Notes under the pieces: generated by a model
The model's input: the letters and a program-made list of their open reading frames with translations, nothing else
The model's database searches: none
Told to the model about the DNA's origin: nothing
Source: Sepioteuthis lessoniana
Taxonomy: Eukaryota; Mollusca; Cephalopoda; Myopsida; Loliginidae
Length of the DNA stretch: 64,000 bases
Reading direction: 5' to 3'
Assembly (NCBI GenBank): GCA_963585895.1
Contig: OY757939.1
Location: 52,959,563-53,023,562, forward strand
Made by a program: the position numbers and the translations under genes
Shown here: piece after piece, positions 21,553-32,926 of the stretch
Layout of the letters: each line of letters starts with the position of its first letter
How positions within the stretch are numbered: the first letter of the stretch is position 1

Positions 21553-22140
21553 CAAATATTTAAATTTAAGAAACGCTTGCATCCAACTATTTAGATTTAA
21601 GAAAGGTTTGCATCCAACTATTCTCTCTCAAACTATGAATAAAAAGTAGAGCAGATTGAAATCTTTAACTGAAGGATAGCAACTGGTCTTAATTTAAACC
21701 TGTTAAACTCAGCTTGAAATATTGACCTTGTGTTACTTCCTTCTTGTGCAGAGGACCATAATTACTTGTAGTTTGATCCATACTTGCTGCTCTATACTTC
21801 TAGCCCTGTGACAGTCTATGCTAAGGCAGTCTCAATTGAAGACTTTCCACCCTAATGTCTTGGTTGGTGTGTGGCTTCTCAAGAGAACTACAGATTATAA
21901 AGTTAATTTGAACTTGGATGAGTCAAAGGTAATGTGTGGCCCAATTCAGCAGCTCTGGATGCTTTTTTCAATGTCCTAAAGTTGATGAACCACTGTAGAC
22001 TGTAAGTTTACCAGATTTACTTTGTCTCTACAACTTGAAGTACAGTATCAGGATCCACAGTTTTAACTGGATTTGACATTAAGTAACCTATAAAGGGTGA
22101 TAAGCCATGAAACCAAACCAAACCAAGAAACAAATGTTTT
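21553..22140 (+). mobile_element. SINE-2 fragment and SINE-tail fragment in unassigned sequence
   Basis: SINE-2 3' half at about 21618-21755 (GAAGGATAGCAACTGGTC, CTGTTAAACTCAGC). A tail hairpin with CCAAACCAAACC lies at 22068-22135. Nothing is recognised between them. Confidence 0.5.
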
Positions 22141-22179
22141 TAGTTGCTTCCATAGTGTTATAGTCGAGTTCAAACTTGT

Positions 22180-22486
22180 AAAGCAAAAGTTACCAATTAG
22201 GAAGTAAGTAAAGTTGGCGACTATAGTCGAAGATGACCCGAAGGCTCCCTTTTCGATAGCTACTACACCAAGGTGTAGGAGAGGACGCTACTCCTTTCTC
22301 TGGATTGCTCCACTTTACCCTTGATCCGTACCTTATAATGCTGAGTGTTAAGCAAGGAGGCATCAAGTACTATTCTAAAGTCTTTGGTATGACTCAACCT
22401 GGGATCGAACCCAGGTCTCCCGGGCCATTGGCAAACACTCTAACCATTATGCCAATGTCCAGTTTAAAGCAAAAGTTCCCAATTAG
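22180..22486 (-). mobile_element. Complete SINE-3 with TSD
   Basis: The body at 22201-22465 lies between AAAGCAAAAGTT(A/C)CCAATTAG at 22180-22200 and 22466-22486. B box GGTTCGATCCCAGG is intact on the minus strand. Confidence 0.88.
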
Positions 22487-22581
22487 TAAGTAATTGAAGT
22501 TGGCGATCATAGTCGAGGGTGACCCGATGTGTTATAGTGTTATAGTCTAGTTCAAACTTGTAAAGCAAAAGTTCCCAATTA
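22487..22581. repeat. Local duplication with a SINE-3 stub
   Basis: A 40-bp SINE-3 3' end (TTGAAGTTGGCGATCATAG) is followed by a third copy of the pre-insertion flank (GTTCAAACTTGTAAAGC...CCAATTAG). Confidence 0.75.
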
Positions 22582-22616
22582 GATTATATAGCAAATTCAT
22601 CTGTGCTACTTTCAAA

Positions 22617-22810
22617 TCACACATGGAATGAAATAATACACAGCACACCAACAACCACAATACTAACATCTACAGCAGATATCACACATAGAATAAACAG
22701 CTCACCATCTACTACAATACTAACATCTACAGCAGATATCACACATGGAATGAAATAATACACAGCACACCAACTACCACAATACTAACATCTACAGCAG
22801 ATATCTACCC
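22617..22810. repeat. Short tandem repeat, three units
   Basis: ACAATACTAACATCTACAGC recurs at about 22660, 22712 and 22780. Unit lengths are about 52 and 68 bp because the middle unit lost sequence. Confidence 0.8.
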
Positions 22811-22899
22811 TGGCTTGAACTGCTTTGGCCACATGATACATACACCACAAACTAATACATACAAAAATACTCCAAAACTTTTGAATCGTCATTGTAATT

Positions 22900-23568
22900 T
22901 AATAAGAATACTTTGTATATCCTTCCTGGTTAATATCTTCAGTGGCGACATTTCCACACTAGACGAAACCTCTCTGAAACTGGTAGACAAATTCACCTAC
23001 CTAGAAAGCAGTGTCTCATCAACCGAAAAAGACATTGACACGCAGCTAATGAAGGCATGGACAGCTATCGATAAGCTATCGATCATATGGAAATCAGACC
23101 TGACCGATAAAATGAAACGCCATTTCTTCCAGGCTGCGGTCGTGTCAATACTGCTGTATGGATGCACTACTTGGACGCTAACTAAATGGCTGGAGAAGAA
23201 GCTAGACAGCAATTACACAATAATGTTGCGAGCAATATTGAACAAGTCCTGGCGGCAACACTCCACAAGGCACCAACTATGCGGACACCAGCCTCCCATC
23301 ATAAAAACTATTCAAGTCAGACGAACCAGACATGCAGGACACTGCTGGAGAAGCAGGGATGAGCTCATAAGTGATGTACTCCTATGGACCCCCACATATG
23401 GCTGAGCAAAAGCAGGACAACCAGCTCGAACATACATACAGCAGCTATGTGAGGATATAAGATGTAGCTCTGAAGACCTGCCAGAGGCGATGAACGATAC
23501 GGAGAAGTGGCGAGAGAGGGTCAGGGATATCCATGCTGGTGGCACGACATGATGATGATGATGATGAA
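22900..23568 (+). pseudogene. RTE-type LINE, longest copy in the window
   Basis: The open frame (in-frame ATG at 22815) becomes recognisable at FSGDISTLDE, then LVDKFTYLESSVSSTEKDID (matching the FxYLG motif after the RT palm), AWTAIDKLSIIWKSDLTDK, FFQAAVVSILLYGCTTWT, LNKSWRQHSTRHQLCGH, and HCWRSRDELISDVLLWTP. It stops at 23403-23405 (TGA where related copies read an arginine codon). After the stop, QLCEDIRCSSEDLPEAMND and WRERVRDIHAGGTT complete the C-terminus. A (GATGAT)n tail ends it. No catalytic RT motifs and no endonuclease domain remain. A dead, 5'-truncated copy. Confidence 0.85.
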
Positions 23569-23614
23569 TGCTAAATAAAACGGTTGGATCCTTTGAGAAA
23601 AACCACTTGTCATA

Positions 23615-24445
23615 AGGATTCTGGTTGCTTTGTTTTTCGGCATATCAACTTTTTTTGGGTTATTTAATGCCAAATCAAGTCATCTTGATAAAAAATTCAT
23701 TTTACTTTGGTTTGATGGCATATCAACCATTCTAGGTTATATAATGCCAAATTCATTTTCATACATATTAACAGTTCTATTTCAAACAATTCAGTTTAGT
23801 ATAAGTATAGTTTTTTGTTTACACACAGTTAAATGTCAAAACTGTTCATTTCAAACAATTCAGTTAAATGTAATCACAAAGTTTAGTTCTATTTGACCAA
23901 TAGATATGACCCTATCAGGAGCTATCACTCCAGACCAGAGTGGACCAGGGAGTAATGGCAATAAAGGAGTACTCTGCATTCCCCAAAGTTCCAGCATTAC
24001 TGGAACCTCACCATCAGATTGTTTAGTGTTATATCCAGAACACCTGTTGAAGTTGGGGTCTTACCTCTCAACAGAGATGCAGTGTATTCTGCAGCCCCAG
24101 CTGAATGGCCTAAGTTCTCTTTCAAGTAATTCAGTTTAGCATAAGTACATAGTTTAAATGTGAAAACAGTTCTATTACAAACAATTCAATTTAGCATAAG
24201 TACACATTTTCATTCTTTTTTACCCATGGATAGGATCCTATCAGCTGCTACCACTCCAGGTCAGATTAAACCTGGGAGTGATGGCAATGAAGGGGTAATC
24301 TGCATTCCCAAAAGCTCTTGGATTACTGGAGCCTCACCATCAGATTGTTTAGCGTCATATCCAGAACAGTTGTTGGGAGAGTCTTACTCCTCTACAGAAA
24401 TGCAGTCAGCATATACTACAGTCCCAGCTGACTCGGCCACGTTAT
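23615..24445 (-). mobile_element. Repeat-4, one copy plus a second partial copy
   Basis: Antisense tail at 23622-23680 and again at 23705-23755, a Repeat-4 body to 24110 (ATAGATATGACCCTATCAGG), then a second body at 24125-24440 (ATAGGATCCTATCAGCTGC). Both show the GCCATTGCTCCCAGGTCCAC-like block in reverse. Confidence 0.75.
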
Positions 24446-25050
24446 GATTTTGTTGCAAGTTTAAATTCTACCCGTACTTGCTTTCTTGGCCAACACTGGT
24501 ACATTATACATTTTACACTATCTTCAATAGAAAAAGAAGAAAATGCCGACTGTGTTCAATAAATTCTTGGCATATGGTTCTTTTGACTGCAAATTTGATA
24601 AAAAGAATCTTTAGTCATCCGACTGGAGACGATCAATATATTTTCAAATACCAAAAATAGCAAGTAAAAAAAAAAACAAAAAAAACATTGTGTTATAGAT
24701 TAAGCCAGACATCTTTATTCTTTTTATTTGGAAATGTCCCAGATTTAATTTTGCTGAGACAAGGCCAAAGATTTTTTTTTAGAATTATATGTGAGTTCAA
24801 TCCCAGTGACAGCATTGGTTCAATAGAAAAATAAACTGAAAGTGATGTAATAAGCTTGAATTAACTGAAAAGAATTAATTGGTATACTGTTATGCAATAG
24901 AGTATCATGAATTTTTGAAGTGTTGTTTTTACTAGATTTGAGTATTTCTTTTTCTGCAGACTTCTTTCTTTACAGCACAAAACGTTGGTCCTATGGTACA
25001 ATATTTTGTTGATAACATTTTCAATGAGCTGGAACTCATTTTTGCACATA
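24446..25050. other. Unassigned AT-rich sequence
   Basis: An A-rich patch at 24665-24690. No gene recognised. Confidence 0.35.
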
Positions 25051-25360
25051 GTTGAATGATTTCAAGTATTGCTATGTATTACCAACAATTCAATTTGTTT
25101 GCTCACAGTTAAATGTCAAACAGTTCTATTTGCCCCATAGATATGACCCTATCAGGTGTTAGACTCTGGGTCAGAAGGGACCAGGGTGCAATATCAATTA
25201 AGGGGCATTCCACATTCCCCAAATCTTTAAGACAGGACGCTCACCATCAGATTTTTTAGTGTCATATATCCAGGATACTTGTTGGTGGGGTGGGGGTCTT
25301 ACCACTCTGCAGAGATGCAGTCAGTGTATTCTACAGCTCCAACTGACTGGGCTGCAAGTT
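25051..25360 (-). mobile_element. Repeat-4 fragment
   Basis: Antisense text with ACAGTTAAATGTCAAACAGT, ATAGATATGACCCTATCAGG, and CTCTGCAGAGATGCAGTCAG near its 5' end. Confidence 0.72.
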
Positions 25361-25504
25361 AACAGAGGTTTATGGAAATAAAGTTCTATATAGAGCACTC
25401 ATTTTTAAGAGGCACAAGTCATTTTTGAATCTATGAGAGAGAAAATAAACCCTATTTCAGTTAACTATATCTTTCATGATATCTAGCATTTATCCAACTT
25501 ACAT

Positions 25505-25528
25505 AAATAGATAGATATGATTAAACTG

Positions 25529-25565
<37 letters not shown>

Positions 25566-25576
25566 TGATTAAACTG

Positions 25577-25629
<53 letters not shown>

Positions 25630-25716
25630 TGATTAGACTGAGATAGCTAGCTAGCTAGATAGATAGATAGATATGATTAAACTGAGATAGATAGATAGAT
25701 AGATATGATTAAATTG

Positions 25717-25749
<33 letters not shown>

Positions 25750-25760
25750 TGATTAAACTG

Positions 25761-25793
<33 letters not shown>

Positions 25794-25911
25794 TGATTAA
25801 ACTGAGATAGATAGATAGATAGATATGATTAAACTGAGATAAATAGATAGATAGATATATAGATAGATATGATTAAACTGAGATAGATAGATAGATATGA
25901 TTAGACTGAGG

Positions 25912-25957
<46 letters not shown>

Positions 25958-26008
25958 TGATTAAACTGAGATAGATAGATAGATAGATAGATAGATATGA
26001 TTAAATTG

Positions 26009-26049
<41 letters not shown>

Positions 26050-26060
26050 TGATTAAACTG

Positions 26061-26109
<49 letters not shown>

Positions 26110-26155
26110 TGAAGAGACTGAGATAGATAGATAGATAGATAGATAGATATGGTTA
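25505..26155. repeat. (GATA)n array with an interspersed TGATTAAACTGA spacer
   Basis: GATA blocks of 4 to 13 units are separated about 15 times by TATGATTAAACTGA (variants GATTAGACTGA and AAATTGA). This gives a two-level array of block plus spacer. Confidence 0.95.
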
Positions 26156-26344
26156 GAAATTAAATTGAGAATACAATTTTTTTCCTCAAGCATTTTCATT
26201 ACTTAATCATCTGATTTTATGTTATGGAAAGAGAACAATCTAAAGTGCTTGATTTGAAATTCCTAAAAGTTAACTGAATACAACAAACACTTGAGGAAAT
26301 CTAACAACAAAGATGAGGATACTTATCTGAATAGATCAATGATT

Positions 26345-26456
26345 TCATGGTATCTACCTATCTGTCGATCTATCTCAATCTACTCTTATCTATCTCAGTT
26401 AACTTATACAACTTCAGTCTGCTCATATCTATTCATCTATTATCTCACTCTATTCA

Positions 26457-26489
<33 letters not shown>

Positions 26490-26735
26490 CAGTCTAATCA
26501 TATCTGTCTATCTGTCTATCTCAGTCTAATCATATCTATCTATCTATGTATCTATCTCACTCTACTCATATCTATCTATCAGGCTATTTCAAGCTACATT
26601 TCTCTATCACAGTCTGTTCATATCTATCTATCTATCTATCTATCTATCTCAGTCTAATCCTATCTATCTATCTATCTATCTATCTATCTCAGTCTAATCA
26701 TATCTATCTATCTATCTATCTATCTATCTACATCT
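26345..26735. repeat. (TATC)n array, inverted relative to the GATA array
   Basis: TATC blocks are separated by CTCAGTCTAATCATAT, the reverse complement of the spacer in the GATA array. It lies 190 bp downstream of that array. Confidence 0.95.
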
Positions 26736-26779
26736 CTGCCCTATCAGCTAAGGTTGTAGAAGATATGTTTTGGCAGAGA

Positions 26780-27100
26780 GATAAACTTTCCCCCATATCC
26801 TGGATATGACATTAAACTGCATCTGAAGATGAGGCGCCAGTTTTGGAGCTTTGGTGAATGTGGAGTATCCCCCTCATAACCATTACTCCCAGGTCCACTC
26901 TCACCGGGATTGGTAGTACCAGTTAGGGTCCAATCTATGGATCAAATGGAACAGTTCAATCATTATGAATTGTTATTATCATTTATTATTTGAAACCATA
27001 CAGCTGTGTACAAATTATTATATTACTTTGGAATACTTTATAAAGAGAATTGTTATTGTTAGACGGGAAAACTTGAAACTATTTAACTGTGTGCAAATAA

Positions 27101-27105
<5 letters not shown>
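26780..27105 (+). mobile_element. Repeat-4 fragment
   Basis: TCCTGGATATGACATTAAAC, ACTCCCAGGTCCACTCTCAC and ATCTATGGATCAAATGGAAC, then a variant 3' part before the TG tract. Confidence 0.7.

Positions 27106-27107
<2 letters not shown>

Positions 27108-27171
<64 letters not shown>
27108..27171. repeat. (TG)n microsatellite
   Basis: About 30 TG units leading directly into the 40-bp minisatellite. Confidence 0.95.
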
Positions 27172-27180
27172 GGGGTCCAT

Positions 27181-27585
27181 CGTTTCTTCTTGGTGTCTCT
27201 CATTGTCTGTTGTGGTCCGTCACGTTTTCTTCGAGTCTGTCATGGTCTCTTATCGTCCGTCATGTCTTCTTGGAGTCTGTCATGATCTGTTGCGGTCTGT
27301 TGTGTCTTCTTGGAGTTTGTCATGGTCTGTTGGCGTCTGTGGTGTCTTCTTGGAGTCTTTCATGATCTGTTGTGGTCTGTCGTGTCTTCTTGGAGTCTGT
27401 CATGATCTGTTGTGGTCTATCATGCCCTTTTGGTGTCTGTCATGATCCGCCATTCCTTCTTGGTGTCTGTCGTTGTCTGTGGTTTCTTCATAATATCTAC
27501 TCTCCACTACCGTGGTTCATCGTGACTTCTTAGCGTCTGCTGTGATCTTTTTTCCTTTCTTGGTGTCTGTCATGGTATGTTTCCT
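27181..27585. repeat. 40-bp minisatellite built from 10-bp subunits
   Basis: Six consecutive 40-bp units (27181-27420), then shortened 30-bp and degenerate units. Each unit is four decamers, e.g. GTCTTCTTGG AGTCTGTCAT, and most decamers end in a TCTGT-like pentamer. Since 40 is not a multiple of 3, frames drift from unit to unit. The Ser/Trp/Cys-rich frames over it are not proteins. Confidence 0.9.
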
Positions 27586-27589
27586 TTTG

Positions 27590-28225
27590 TATTCATAGTA
27601 AGCTAACAAGAAATCACACTTTTAGTCATTATTGTCATTGTCTGAAACACGCTGAGAGAAGTTTTTTTTTTTTCTAAATCACGTCGTTTATTTACAACTT
27701 CATCCGCTCGTGTTTGATTTGCCCTCCAGAATTGGCGCTAGGATGTCTGTAATTTCTATTCTATTTTTAGACTTGATGTAAGATTTGTTTTCATTTATCT
27801 CTCAGCCTCTTAAAAGGCATTACAAGTGTATTAGGCAATATGCACTTATAACACTAAAACGTCAATCGACTGAGAGAAAAGAGTAACACAAAATTTTGAA
27901 ATCCTGAACGCGACTGTTTGCGTTCCGCTTTACACGAATGCCCTTGGGATAGGTGTGGCAACTTCGTTGAAGTTTAACAGTATATTTTTGTAAGGCTTTG
28001 TAATTGTTGCAATCAAGCGAGGAAACTTTATGTTTTGGATCAATTCTATATATGAAAAATAATTCTATTTCTGTCCTATAATAATTGCTGCAGTTAATAT
28101 ATGAAAACTATTTGCATATTATAGTGTAGAGGTAGTAGTTTGTGGGTACATTTTTTTCATAATAGTTGTTACATGGAATGAATGAAATCTATATGCAAAT
28201 ATAACAACTTTTATACGACTAATGT
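27590..28225. other. Unassigned sequence with a SINE-core scrap
   Basis: CCCTTGGGATAGGTGTGGCA near 27941 is an isolated SINE core relic. No gene recognised. Confidence 0.4.
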
Positions 28226-28229
28226 AAAA

Positions 28230-28467
28230 AGATGTTGGTTTGGTTTCTTTGTTTAATGGCATATCAACTTTTGTTGGGGGGTTTTATACCAAAGCCATCC
28301 TTGTAGAAGACTAGAAGTGGTACTATCTAATCTGTAACTGGGGATAAGGAGGTCCATACCTTTCTCATTGATTCTAGTCCTAAAGTAATAGGCTGACGGG
28401 AGTTCGAACTCGGTAACTACGAAGTCGCAATCCAGAACGTTAGCCACAACGACACGACTCCTCCCCG
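28230..28467 (-). mobile_element. Diverged SINE-1
   Basis: Antisense tail TTGTTTAATGGCATATCAAC, a SINE core at about 28360 (GGTCCATACCTTTCTCATTG), B box GAGTTCGAACTCGG and a degraded head. Confidence 0.72.
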
Positions 28468-28614
28468 CCTTATGACAAGTTTGTGCGTCTGCACAGTCTC
28501 TAAGCGTCGCTAGGCTGGGACACATTTCGGTCGGTCGTGTTGGTCGGTACACGAATCTATTCGGGTGTGTCCTGGTTCCAGTGGCAGTCGATCGAGGCCG
28601 TCTGACATGGATTC

Positions 28615-28845
28615 CGTCGTTATGAGACAATTGAGGAGATGAAAGAGGCTGTGACAAAGGTCATCGACACGCTCACACAAGAGGACTTCGATGGGGCCTT
28701 CCAGAAGTTGTTGGAACGGTACAAGTGCATTGCAGCCGGAGGAGAGTACTTTGAAGAGGATTACAGTTTCATGTGTGTACTATCAATAAAAGTGCCCATA
28801 CGAAAAATGTCTGGAAACTTATTGTATGCACCTCGTATCTTATGA
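28615..28845 (+). pseudogene. Mariner transposase C-terminus (Mos1/SETMAR-like)
   Basis: Frame from 28615: RRYETIEEMKEAVTKVID, LTQEDFDGAFQKLLERYK, CIAAGGEYFEEDYSF and a C-terminal tail ending YAPRIL before the stop at 28843. This is the post-catalytic end of a mariner transposase: the YE(T)I(E)EM helix followed by a CI(x)xxGxYFE motif. The DDE/D core is absent upstream, so it is a 5'-truncated relic. An ATG occurs at 28639, but homology begins before it, so that ATG is not a real start. Confidence 0.82.
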
Positions 28846-28879
28846 CTAAAGGTTCATTGTACGTTCATATTTACATTTT

Positions 28880-29165
28880 TTTGTTTATCTTTTTCTGAAG
28901 ATTTTTTTTGCCCACGGTCCTATCTCATAGGAATGATTTTTAAACAGTCCTATTTGATTCATACATGGCATCCAAACTGGTACTACAACTCCGAGTGAGA
29001 GTGAACTTGGGAACAATGGCAACGAAGGAGTATTCTGCATTTCCCAGATCTCCAGAACCGAAGCCTCACCATCAGATGCAGTTTAGTGTCATACTCAGGA
29101 TACTCTTTTCTGGGCGGAGTCTTAACTCTTTGCATGGGACAAAGTTATTGTATTCTAAACCCCGC
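28880..29165 (-). mobile_element. Repeat-4 fragment (head-to-head with the next copy)
   Basis: Antisense AGAGTGAACTTGGGAACAAT, AGCCTCACCATCAGATGCAG and ATACTCAGGATACTC. Its 5' end faces that of the next copy. Confidence 0.72.
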
Positions 29166-29176
29166 GCACAGGGAAT

Positions 29177-29597
29177 GGCCAAGTCGGCTGGAGCTGCAGA
29201 ACACACCAACTGCATCTCTGCAAAGAGGTAAGACACCGCCAATGAGCGTCCTGGATATGATATTAAGCAATCTGATGGTGAGACTACAATAATGCTGGAG
29301 CTTTGGGGAATGCGGAATGCCCCTTCATTGCCATCGTTCCCAGGTCCACTCTGGCTCGGAGAGGCAGCACCTGATAGGGTCCTATCTATGGCTCAAATAG
29401 AACAAAACTGTGTACTTATGCTAAAGGGAATTACTTGAAATAGAACCGTTTTCACATTTACTGTGTGTAAGCAAAAATCTGTACTTATGCTAAGCTGAAT
29501 TTAAAAAAAAATAAAACTGTTTATATGTATAAAAATGGATTTCTGGTGTAATAACCTACAATGGCTGCCATAAAACCAAACCAAACCTAGCCAAACC
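29177..29597 (+). mobile_element. Repeat-4 copy
   Basis: CCAAGTCGGCTGGAGCTGC start, CTCGGAGAGGCAGCACC, CTATGGCTCAAATAGAAC, and an (AAACC)-type end. Confidence 0.82.
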
Positions 29598-30437
29598 GAC
29601 GAGGGAATTATTTCCAGTAGCGTTTCAGATTTATCTAGTAGACTATATTAAAAGAAGAGCAGGGTTTCATAGTGTTAAAACATTTCAGCTTGATTTATTT
29701 GAGACCGCTTCATGAAAAAAAAACTTTTACAGCTTCTTCTTCTTGGCGAATTGGACCCTCGGGCACTACTCGAGTTACCCGACGCTGACAGGGTCATACC
29801 ACTGATTGATAAAACAACTTTTCATCTTTTGTACGCTATTTTACACATAGACTTAACCAAGATATAGACATGGCATAAAGCAAAATTTAGATCACTCCCG
29901 ATTTACAATTTCCCTCAACAAACATACACGTGGCTGGAGAAGGGTAGGATTCCCCCCCCTAAAAAATTCCCAGAACCGACTTGATCCTTAGGGTAACTAT
30001 TTAAGCAGCGAAAATCTTCAAGGGCGGCAGACTAGCCTACCAAGGGACGAAAGGAAGAACACGCTCCGCCATAAGAACTCATCTTGAACTCTGACAGGTT
30101 TATGATATACCACCCGCTGTGAACAACTGCTGACTTAGCCACAACGCCACCCTGTCCACGATTGCTACCACCTACCAAGATCATCTGATACCCTTACCAC
30201 CTTATACCACTATACCCACTAAGTGAGTTCCTTAACTTATAACATACATGACCGTCCACGAACTCTGGCTTCACACACACATCACGATTTACTCCTTCAC
30301 TTGATATTCGTACTCTACCAATTTGTACAGTTTGATTCTTTGCTTTATCGCCTTGTTTTTCTTCTTTTTTTTTTTTTTGTTTAGAAACTTTCAACCTGTG
30401 TTTGTCTTTTCCTTGCTACTATACGGTAAATATATCA
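29598..30437. other. Mostly unassigned; possible old tRNA-like SINE head
   Basis: On the minus strand near 30095-30170, GGCGTTGTGGCTAAGTCAGC resembles an A box and AGAGTTCAAGATG a weak B box. The rest is unrecognised. Confidence 0.3.
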
Positions 30438-30575
30438 GACATAACTAGTTGCTCTTTAACCTTGGTATGTTAACCAGTCTAGGAAAAGGAAAACTCTGAA
30501 TTCAAACCTATTAAACCACGCTTAAAAAATTACCATGAGTTGCATCCTACTCCCGGGTCGGTAAATACATAGATA
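30438..30575 (+). mobile_element. SINE-2 3' fragment
   Basis: TTTAACCTTGGTATGTTAAC, CTAGGAAAAGGAAAACTCTG, and GGGTCGGTAAATAC at the end. Confidence 0.7.
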
Positions 30576-30975
30576 TAATTAGGTGCTGAACAAGCGACGA
30601 TTCAACGGTATTATTGTGCTCCCTGTATCTGTCGTAGTTTCTGCAGTAATAAATCGGGTACTTTACTTTCGGAACATCTCTCGTAAGACAAATAGAAGTA
30701 CGGAACATGATGCCATATAATATCGATTATTCTCAAATAACTATTGCCAGGATTTGATTGCTATTTAGCTTTAAATAGTCTACCCGATCGTACTTGGAGC
30801 ATCGTTCAACTAAAAGTCTCCATCGCGAAACCTCGCAACATTTTAAGTGAATTGCTTCAATAAAAGCCTCACAGTGATATCACGTTTTAACTGGATTACG
30901 ATTACATTCAAACATAATGAGAGTTTTTGTGACTAGCTGAATACCCATCCTATGGAGGGGTTCGCGCATTTCATA
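30576..30975. other. Unassigned sequence
   Basis: No gene or repeat recognised. Confidence 0.35.
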
Positions 30976-31086
30976 GGAAATTGAATGGGTGATCCGAGTT
31001 CAAATCCTGATCGAGAGTGTTTGCACTTCACTTCTCGGTATTACCCGTGTGAAAACCATGAATTAAATTTCTTTTTACCTAAGCAG

Positions 31087-31345
31087 CAGCTCATTGGCAT
31101 AATGGTTAGAGTATTTGCCAATGACCCTGGAGACCGGGGTTCAATCGCAAGTCGTCACATTAAAAACTCAAAAAATGGTACTTGATACCGCCTTGCCTCA
31201 CACTCAGCATTATAAGGCATGAATCAAGGGTAAGAGGACCAATCCAGGGAAAAGAATAGCGCCCTTCCTTACACCTCAGTATAGTAGCTATTGAAAAGGA
31301 AGTCTTTGGGTCCCCCTCGACTATGGTCGGTCAACTTAACTAACT
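31087..31345 (+). mobile_element. SINE-3 copy
   Basis: CATTGGCATAATGGTTAGAG head, B box GGGGTTCAATCGCAAG, end GGTCGGTCAACTTAACTAAC. Confidence 0.78.
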
Positions 31346-31396
31346 TATGGGTAAATACTAGATCAGATTGTGTTTTTTAGCTTTGGTTAGGCTGGA

Positions 31397-31998
31397 GGGG
31401 ATAGAAAAAAAAAGAAAGATAAAATAAATTGAATAAAAAACATTCAAAAAGTGCATAAATTTCCAGAATCTCCTGGCAGGAAGTGAAGGCGACGCATGCC
31501 CGGAAAAGGAACCGTCCTTGCGAAAAGGAGAAATTTGACCTCACTTCAGCCTTACTTTGATACGAGATGGGACTTCTTTCCCTCGGCTGTTAGCAGGCGG
31601 CGCACGTGTCTTCCCTCGTATTTTCCCTTGTACTTGGCGTAAAACCGTGTCTCCTCGAGCCTATATTAAAAACATCACCGGACATGACAACACTCAATTT
31701 GGACTTATAAACCATCGAAGACGATTAGTATATTTTAATACCTTGTCTGGGAGACGCAGCCATTTTATTTGGATTCAGGAAGAAATTTCCTCACCCACAG
31801 AATAGTTGTTGAAGCTAGAAATAAAGTTAAAATTTAAAAGGTATCTTGTTCTCTTTTCTTCCTTCCTTCAGGAATTCTTTTGCAGCCTTCTACAGACACA
31901 GAAGAATCCAACGAATTAATTTGGGCAAGAAGAAAACCAATAGAGTCAGATATCCAAAACCGAAATTCAATTAACTACCAAACAAACTAAAATAGGAA
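31397..31998 (+). mobile_element. Inserted block, possibly an LTR-type element
   Basis: Splits the SINE-2. It shares AGG(A/G)...GACGCATGC and GAGTCAGATATC with 34640-35020. The frame at 31557-31805 (MIRDGTSFPRLL...) matches nothing I recognise. No clear termini or TSD, so the class is open. Confidence 0.35.
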
Positions 31999-32104
31999 AA
32001 AAAAGGAAAACTGAATTCAAACCAGCTTTACTCCCCTTAAAAAATTGACCTTGTGTCACATCCTGCCCGTCGCTAAAGGGGTGATTTTAAAAAGGGAGAT
32101 ATGC

Positions 32105-32257
32105 TTAGATAACGGTTATCGTCGTAGTTAAAGGAATCAGCAACTTAAGTTCAAACCCTGGACAATGCTGTTTGCGTTTCCCTTCGAGGCATTCATCCAT
32201 CCGTTCCCTCTCAGCTATGAGTAAATAATAGAGACTGGATTCTTAAGTCATGAACAC
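32105..32257 (+). mobile_element. SINE-2 fragment
   Basis: AACGGTTATCGTCGTAGTTA head, AGTTCAAACCCTGGACAA B box, and CTATGAGTAAATAATAGAG. Confidence 0.7.
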
Positions 32258-32680
32258 ACAACTTGTCTGGCCCAGTCAGCCGGGGCAGTAGACTACGTTG
32301 ACTGCATCTCTGCAGAGAGGAAAGACTCCTGCAACGAGCATCCTAGATATGACATTAAACAATCTGATGGTGAGGCTTCAGTAATGCTGGAGTTTTGGGA
32401 AATTCGGAGTGCCCCTTCATTGCCATTGCTCCCAGGTCCACTCTGGCTCGGATAGGGTCCTCTCTAAGGGTCAAATAGAACTAAACTGTGTAATTACGCT
32501 AAACTGAATTGCTTGAAATAGAACTATTTTGACATTTAGCTGTGTGTAAATAAAAAACTATATTTATACTAAACTGAATTGTTTAAAACTTTTATCTAAA
32601 TGATGTAATTCAACGTTTAATGACCCGAAAAAAGTTGGTATACGATAAAAGAAAGCAACCAATCAGTCAAACAACTTGTC
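32258..32680 (+). mobile_element. Complete Repeat-4 with TSD
   Basis: The body at 32268-32670 (403 bp) is flanked by ACAACTTGTC at 32258-32267 and 32671-32680. It is inserted in the SINE-2 above. Confidence 0.85.
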
Positions 32681-32682
32681 GT

Positions 32683-32926
32683 TGGAAATAGACGAGGCGA
32701 GCCGAGTTCAATTCTAGATGAGGCTGATTGCATTTTATTTCACACTAAAGCCCTTCTAAAAGGCATGAATCCATCTCTTCCCCTTTCAGATATGGGTAAA
32801 TAGTAGGGAAGACTAAGCTCTTTACGCAAAAAAAACAAAAAAACAACTAGTCTCGATGAAAACCTCTGAATTCAAACTGGCCTTATGCCACATCCGGCTT
32901 GTGGTCGAGGGGTTAATATATATCCG
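32683..32926 (+). mobile_element. SINE-2 copy
   Basis: GAGTTCAATTCTAGATGAGG B box, GATATGGGTAAATAGTAGGG, and GTCGAGGGGTTAATATA at the end. Confidence 0.7.

Larger units (their letters stand above)
30976..32090 (+). mobile_element. SINE-2 split by SINE-3 and by an unknown 600-bp block
   Basis: Head and B box at 30980-31065 (GAGTTCAAATCCTGATCG), middle at 31347-31396 (GGGTAAATACTAGATCAGA), 3' half at 32000-32090 (GGAAAACTGAATTCAAACC). The order and orientation fit one copy interrupted twice. Confidence 0.6.

Noticed and set aside
28639..28845. Intact small gene starting at the ATG at 28639
   Set aside because: Recognisable mariner sequence begins before this ATG, so the start is fortuitous in a truncated transposase.
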